In this document: piece after piece, positions 60,514 to 64,000 of the stretch
Layout: each line of letters starts with the position of its first letter
Numbering within the stretch: position 1 is the stretch's first letter
NCBI GenBank assembly: GCA_028752905.1
Contig: JAQNBH010000011.1
Location: 1,327,879 to 1,391,878 of the forward strand
Direction: 5' to 3'
From: Cladorhizidae sp. MBARI D1340-BT2
Lineage: Eukaryota > Porifera > Demospongiae > Poecilosclerida > Cladorhizidae
Length of the DNA: 64,000 nt
Position numbers and translations under genes: made by a program
Notes under the pieces: generated by a model
Told to the model about the DNA's origin: nothing
The model's database searches: none
Seen by the model: the letters and a program-made list of their open reading frames with translations, nothing else

Positions 60514-61020
60514 TGTCTGTGAGAGAAAGAGAGAGAAAGGGAGAGAAAGGGAGAGAAAGGGAGTGAGTGAAGGGATGGGAAGGCGGGAGGGAAAAGGAGA
60601 CAGAGGATGGGGAGAATGTAATGGAGGAGAGAAGGGGAGGTGGTGGGGAATGGGGAGAAGGGGAGAAGGTGGGGAATGGGGAGAAGGGGAGGTGGTGGGG
60701 AATGGGGAAAGGGAGGTGGTGGGGAATGGGGAGAAGGGGAGAAGGTGGGGAATGGGGAGAAGGGGAGGTGGTGGGGAATGGGGAAAGGGAGGTGGTGGGG
60801 AATGGGAAAGGGGAGAAGGTGGGGAACGGGAGGGGTGAAGGGGAGGCGGTGGAAAGAAGGGGAGGTGGTGGGGAATGGGGAAGGGGAGATGATGGGGAGA
60901 GGAGGAGAAAGGAGGAGGGACAGGGGAGGAGTAGGGAGGGACAGAGGAGGAAGAGAGATGATGAAGGAATGGGCAGGGGCAGAGAGGGGAGAAGGGAAGG
61001 AATGGAAATAAAGCAAGAGT
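60514..61020 (-). repeat. Giant polypyrimidine tract (G/A minisatellite on plus) at the exon a acceptor
   Basis: On the coding strand ~500 bases of nearly pure pyrimidine (CCCCTTCTCCCCATTCCCCACC type units, interrupted by the A of catt and cacc) run down to ctctttctctctcacagacag, the acceptor of exon a. On plus the unit is gggaatggggagaaggggag. Confidence 0.85.
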
Positions 61021-61539
61021 GTTGAGAGAGGAGAGGCAGAAGTCCGAGAGAAAGTGAGAGTGAGAGGAAGATAGCGAACAGGGTGAGGCAAAGGCAAGGA
61101 AGGAGGGGCAGAGAGTTGCTTCTAATGACGTCATAAGGAAGTAGGAGTCTAATATAATGAGCTACTCCATATGAGGCAGAACGTCACCAGACAAGGAGAG
61201 CTAAATGGCTGTACATGACTGGTGATGTGTGCATCGTGAGAATGCCGGGGAAGATGAAGAGAGATGACACACTCACCACAGAAAGGGGGTGGCTATGTTT
61301 GCAAAACCTGTCTTTATAGGTCTTCATTAAAACACACACACACACACTCCAGGGAGGAAGAAGGGAGCCACAGGCATGCAGAAAGGAATATGTCTGCTTC
61401 CCCTCTCAGCACATGGACAGTTCTTCAGCACATGGCATCATTCTATTCAGAACTCGTCTCTATTTTTGCTATTCAAGCAGTGGGTTGACTGGTGTTTCTG
61501 CTGCAGCCTTGCTGTTGGTATGACAGCCAATATAGATAT
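61021..61539. other. Upstream TTC39 intron sequence
   Basis: A (CA)n tract at 61,331-61,346. A stretch reading MKTYKD before a gt at ~61,308 (minus) was tested as the preceding exon and fails on phase. Nothing else is recognised. Confidence 0.45.
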
Positions 61540-62790
61540 GAGGACTTCCTCGATATCCAACTTAAATTCATCACTTGACGTTTCTAATTACCTGTACTCT
61601 GGCCTTCATCAGGAATAATTATCTGTACTCTGGCCTTCACCAGGAATAATTATCTGTACTCCGGCCTTCACCAGCACTCTGGCTTTCATCAGGAATAATT
61701 ATCTGTACTCTGGCCTTCACCAGGAATAATTATCTATACTCCAGCCTTCACCAGGAATAATTATCTGTACTCCGGCCTTCACCAGGAATAATTATCTGTA
61801 CTCTGGCCTTCACCAGCACTCTGGCTTTCATCAGGAATAATTATCTGTACTCTGGCCTTCACCAGGAATAATTATCTATACTCCGGCCTTCACCAGGAAT
61901 AATTATCTGTACTCTGGCCTTCACCAGGAATAATTATCTGTATTCTGGCCTTCATCAGGAATAATTATCTGTACTCTGGCCTTGACCAGGAATAATTATC
62001 CGTACTCTGGCCTTGACCAGGAATAATTATCTGTACTCCGGCCTTCACCAGGAATAATTATCTGTACTCTGGCCTTCACCAGCACTCCGGCTTTCATCAG
62101 GAATAATTATCTGTACTCTGGCCTTCACCAGGAATAATTATCTGTACTCTGGCCTTCACCAGGAATAAATATCTGTACTCTGGCCTTCATCAGGAATAAT
62201 TATCTGTACTCTGGACTTCATCAGGAATAATTATCTGTACTCTGGCCTTCACCAGGAATAATTATCTGTACTCCGGCCTTCATCAGGATTAATTATCTGT
62301 ACTCTGGCCTTCACCAGGAATAATTATCCGTACTCCGGCCTTCATCAGGATTAATTATCTGTACTGTGGCCTTCATCAGGAATAATTATCTGTACTCTGG
62401 CCTTCATCAGGAATAATTATCTGTACTCTGGCCTTCACCAAGAATAATTATCTGTACTCTGGCCTTCACCAGGAATAATTATCTGTACTCCGGGATTAAT
62501 TATCTGTACTCTGGCCTTCACCAGGAATAATTATCCGTACTCTGGCCTTCACCAGGAATAATTATCTGTACTTTGACCTTCATCAGGAATAAATTATCAA
62601 AAACAACCCCCCAATCATTTTTATTTGATTTAAAACTACACATCATGGGAAAACAAAGAGAAATTTCTAAATCAAAAACTATCCCCAATTATATCCGACA
62701 TTTAACTAATTATTGGGTTTTGTCCGACTTTAGTAGATAGTGGGATTGAACTTCAACCCGACGTCAACTGAGAGTTCATCGAGAATAAAC
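61540..62790. mobile_element. Second expanded copy of the inverted-repeat/ribozyme-like element family
   Basis: Left flank cgatatccaacttaaattca matches the family terminus in degenerate form. The right flank contains gtcaactgagagttcatcg near 62,765, matching the outer terminal sequence at 19,040-19,065. The interior 61,610-62,590 is ~31 copies of a 31-bp unit (aataattatctgtactctgg, ccttcatcagg), the reverse complement of which starts with CCTGATGAAGGCCAGAG. Confidence 0.6.
61577..61612 (-). ncRNA. Hammerhead-like core at the edge of the 31-bp array
   Basis: On the minus strand: CTGATGA, AGGCCAGAGTACAGGTAATTA, GAAAC, GTC. Both conserved boxes and the GUC triplet are intact, in the same order and orientation relative to the element end as at 10,515-10,547. 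Helix II pairing is poor here (only CC/GG-type contacts), so self-cleavage is doubtful. Confidence 0.4.
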
Positions 62791-63279
62791 CCAAAATATT
62801 TTTTAAGCAACAGCAAAAACATTTACAACTTCTTGTCTAGCAACTATTAACATAACAGACAGCATTGCTTGCTGCCTTGCAGAGCAGACTCAGTCAGTAT
62901 GTAGCTTACCTAACCAGGTTGGCTGGTCTGCCACACAAAGAGAGAGAGGAGGGGGGAGACGGGAGTACGGGGGGAATAATTCTCATTCATCTGTGACTGA
63001 TATTGTCCCCTGAATCAGTGATACAAATAATGCATATTCACTGTAAGGTCATCCACTTGCCTTATGTTAACTGGAAATGATCATCAGTCAAGAGAAAATA
63101 TCAGAAAAACAACTGCAGGTTGAAAAATGGAGGTCTGATAACTGGCTGCATGGGAGAAGAATGGGCTGCATGGCTAATGGCTTCCAGGGAAAGAGTGCTG
63201 GAGTTTCACTCTGACATATATAGCTGCCCAGTCTCAACTTGGAGCTGGTCACAGCATTTGTCATGAGGTGTAGAAACTA
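62791..63279. other. Upstream TTC39 intron sequence, no gene recognised
   Basis: No exon of TTC39 or other gene found. A short duplication (ggctgcatggctaatggct type) lies at 63,145-63,185. Confidence 0.45.
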
Positions 63280-63721
63280 CATCAAGCTGGGAAGGCAAAA
63301 ACACAAGTCCTTGATGTGGCTACTTGCACTTGTTGCTGCCTCTCCTAGGACAGCGAGTGCAAGAGAGAACTGGCTGCATAGTTACATAGTTGGTCTGCAG
63401 AGGAAAGAGAACTGAAGCATAGAGAAGACATATGCTAATGGTGGAGAGAGTACTCAACACACCAACAGTATCAAGAGTGCAAACTATTTCTTTAACAAGA
63501 TATTCTGAAGTTCTTGTAATCTACATGGCCTTGCCTACAGTACTCTGAGTGTACTTCCCATCTTCAAAGAGAGCGCTGACTCTGTGGATGAGAATCTCAA
63601 GGTGGTTACTACCTTAGCCAAGCTATTCGAAATTCCAGATCTGCAGAGACTGCAAGCACTGCCCGATGACTTCACTCTTAGCATGCTACCCACCTGGGTG
63701 GAAAACACTTTCATGACCTGA
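63280..63721 (+). pseudogene. Dispersed ORF family, copy 2, with two in-frame stops
   Basis: From ATG at 63,314 one frame runs to TGA at 63,719-63,721 with internal stops at 63,413 and 63,506. It begins MWLLALVAASPRTASAREN and continues KTYANGGESTQHTNSIKSA, as in copy 1 at 50.9-51.1 kb (inverted relative to it). The last ~70 codons (SVLPIFKESADSVDENLKVV, TTLAKLFEIPDLQRLQALPD, DFTLSMLPTWVENTF) look like real protein sequence. At the first stop copy 1 has TGG. The shared frame across two stops marks a decayed gene or mobile-element ORF. Family unknown. Confidence 0.55.
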
Positions 63722-64000
63722 TTCTTAGGGAAACCCTCATCCCTTGGCCATACTTGCACAATCAATCAAACGTCCTTATCACAAGCTGCCAACCACCATG
63801 TTGCAATACATCAGGTTGTGCAAGTGTGCACCAGTCAGGAATCTGTAAGGAACATCACAATCTCATCACATCATCACCATGACCTCTCAACCATAAAGAA
63901 CATAATGTACAGAAGGTATAGGGCCAGGGAGTGACAGGGGAAATGGGTACAACAATGGATCTTATAGTAGGACAAGAGACTTTGGTCTAGCTTCCCTCCA
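63722..64000. other. Window end, no feature recognised
   Basis: No exon or repeat is evident. The missing 5' exons of TTC39 should lie beyond this end. Confidence 0.5.

Noticed and set aside
61290..61345. Minus-strand MKTYKD before a gt as the missing TTC39 exon upstream of exon a
   Set aside because: The phase-0 start of exon a requires a phase-0 donor; the frame giving MKTYKD ends in phase 2 and the phase-0 frame has a TAA. No acceptor is visible either.

Overview
This is a eukaryotic, metazoan-type genomic window. Genes are split by GT-AG introns, long introns and intergenic DNA are packed with mini- and microsatellites, and degraded retroelements are present. There are no operons, no ribosome-binding-site logic and no CRISPR. 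Protein similarity points to an invertebrate animal. A sponge or another early-branching marine animal is my best guess, but nothing in the sequence proves it.

Layout. (1) 1-16.4 kb holds no gene I can support. It carries minisatellites, a ~2.8 kb inverted-repeat-bounded element whose ~30 bp units carry hammerhead-ribozyme-like boxes, a decayed non-LTR retrotransposon (minus strand, ~10.65-11.95 kb) and a 1.3 kb trinucleotide-repeat block. (2) 16,476-17,291 (+) is an intact single-exon gene for MMACHC, the cobalamin-processing chaperone CblC. (3) 20,337-22,617 (-) is a two-exon gene for a secreted or surface-anchored cysteine-rich protein. It has a signal peptide, two DUF4215-type repeats, an RQRR site and a C-terminal hydrophobic tail. 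(4) 22,994-60,512 (-) is the 3' part of a TTC39-family gene (tetratricopeptide, Iml2/DUF3808-like). I rebuilt twelve exons by hand from splice sites. They join in one frame into 434 codons plus stop, and the missing N-terminal part should lie beyond 64 kb. Its introns (95 bp to 14.8 kb) contain about twenty separate tandem-repeat arrays. (5) 60.5-64 kb holds a giant polypyrimidine tract at a splice acceptor, a second expanded array of the ribozyme-like family, and a broken copy of a dispersed ORF family.

The genes do not form a visible pathway. MMACHC is intracellular B12 metabolism, the DUF4215 protein is extracellular, and TTC39 proteins are linked to lipid metabolism in other animals. The DUF4215 and TTC39 genes lie head-to-tail on the minus strand, 376 bp apart.

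The two most interesting signals are (a) an element family in which a single hammerhead-like motif at one locus has become long minisatellites at two others, and (b) tandem repeats seeded directly on TTC39 splice sites: a 40 bp minisatellite that re-copies the exon-intron donor junction, and three expanded polypyrimidine tracts at acceptors.
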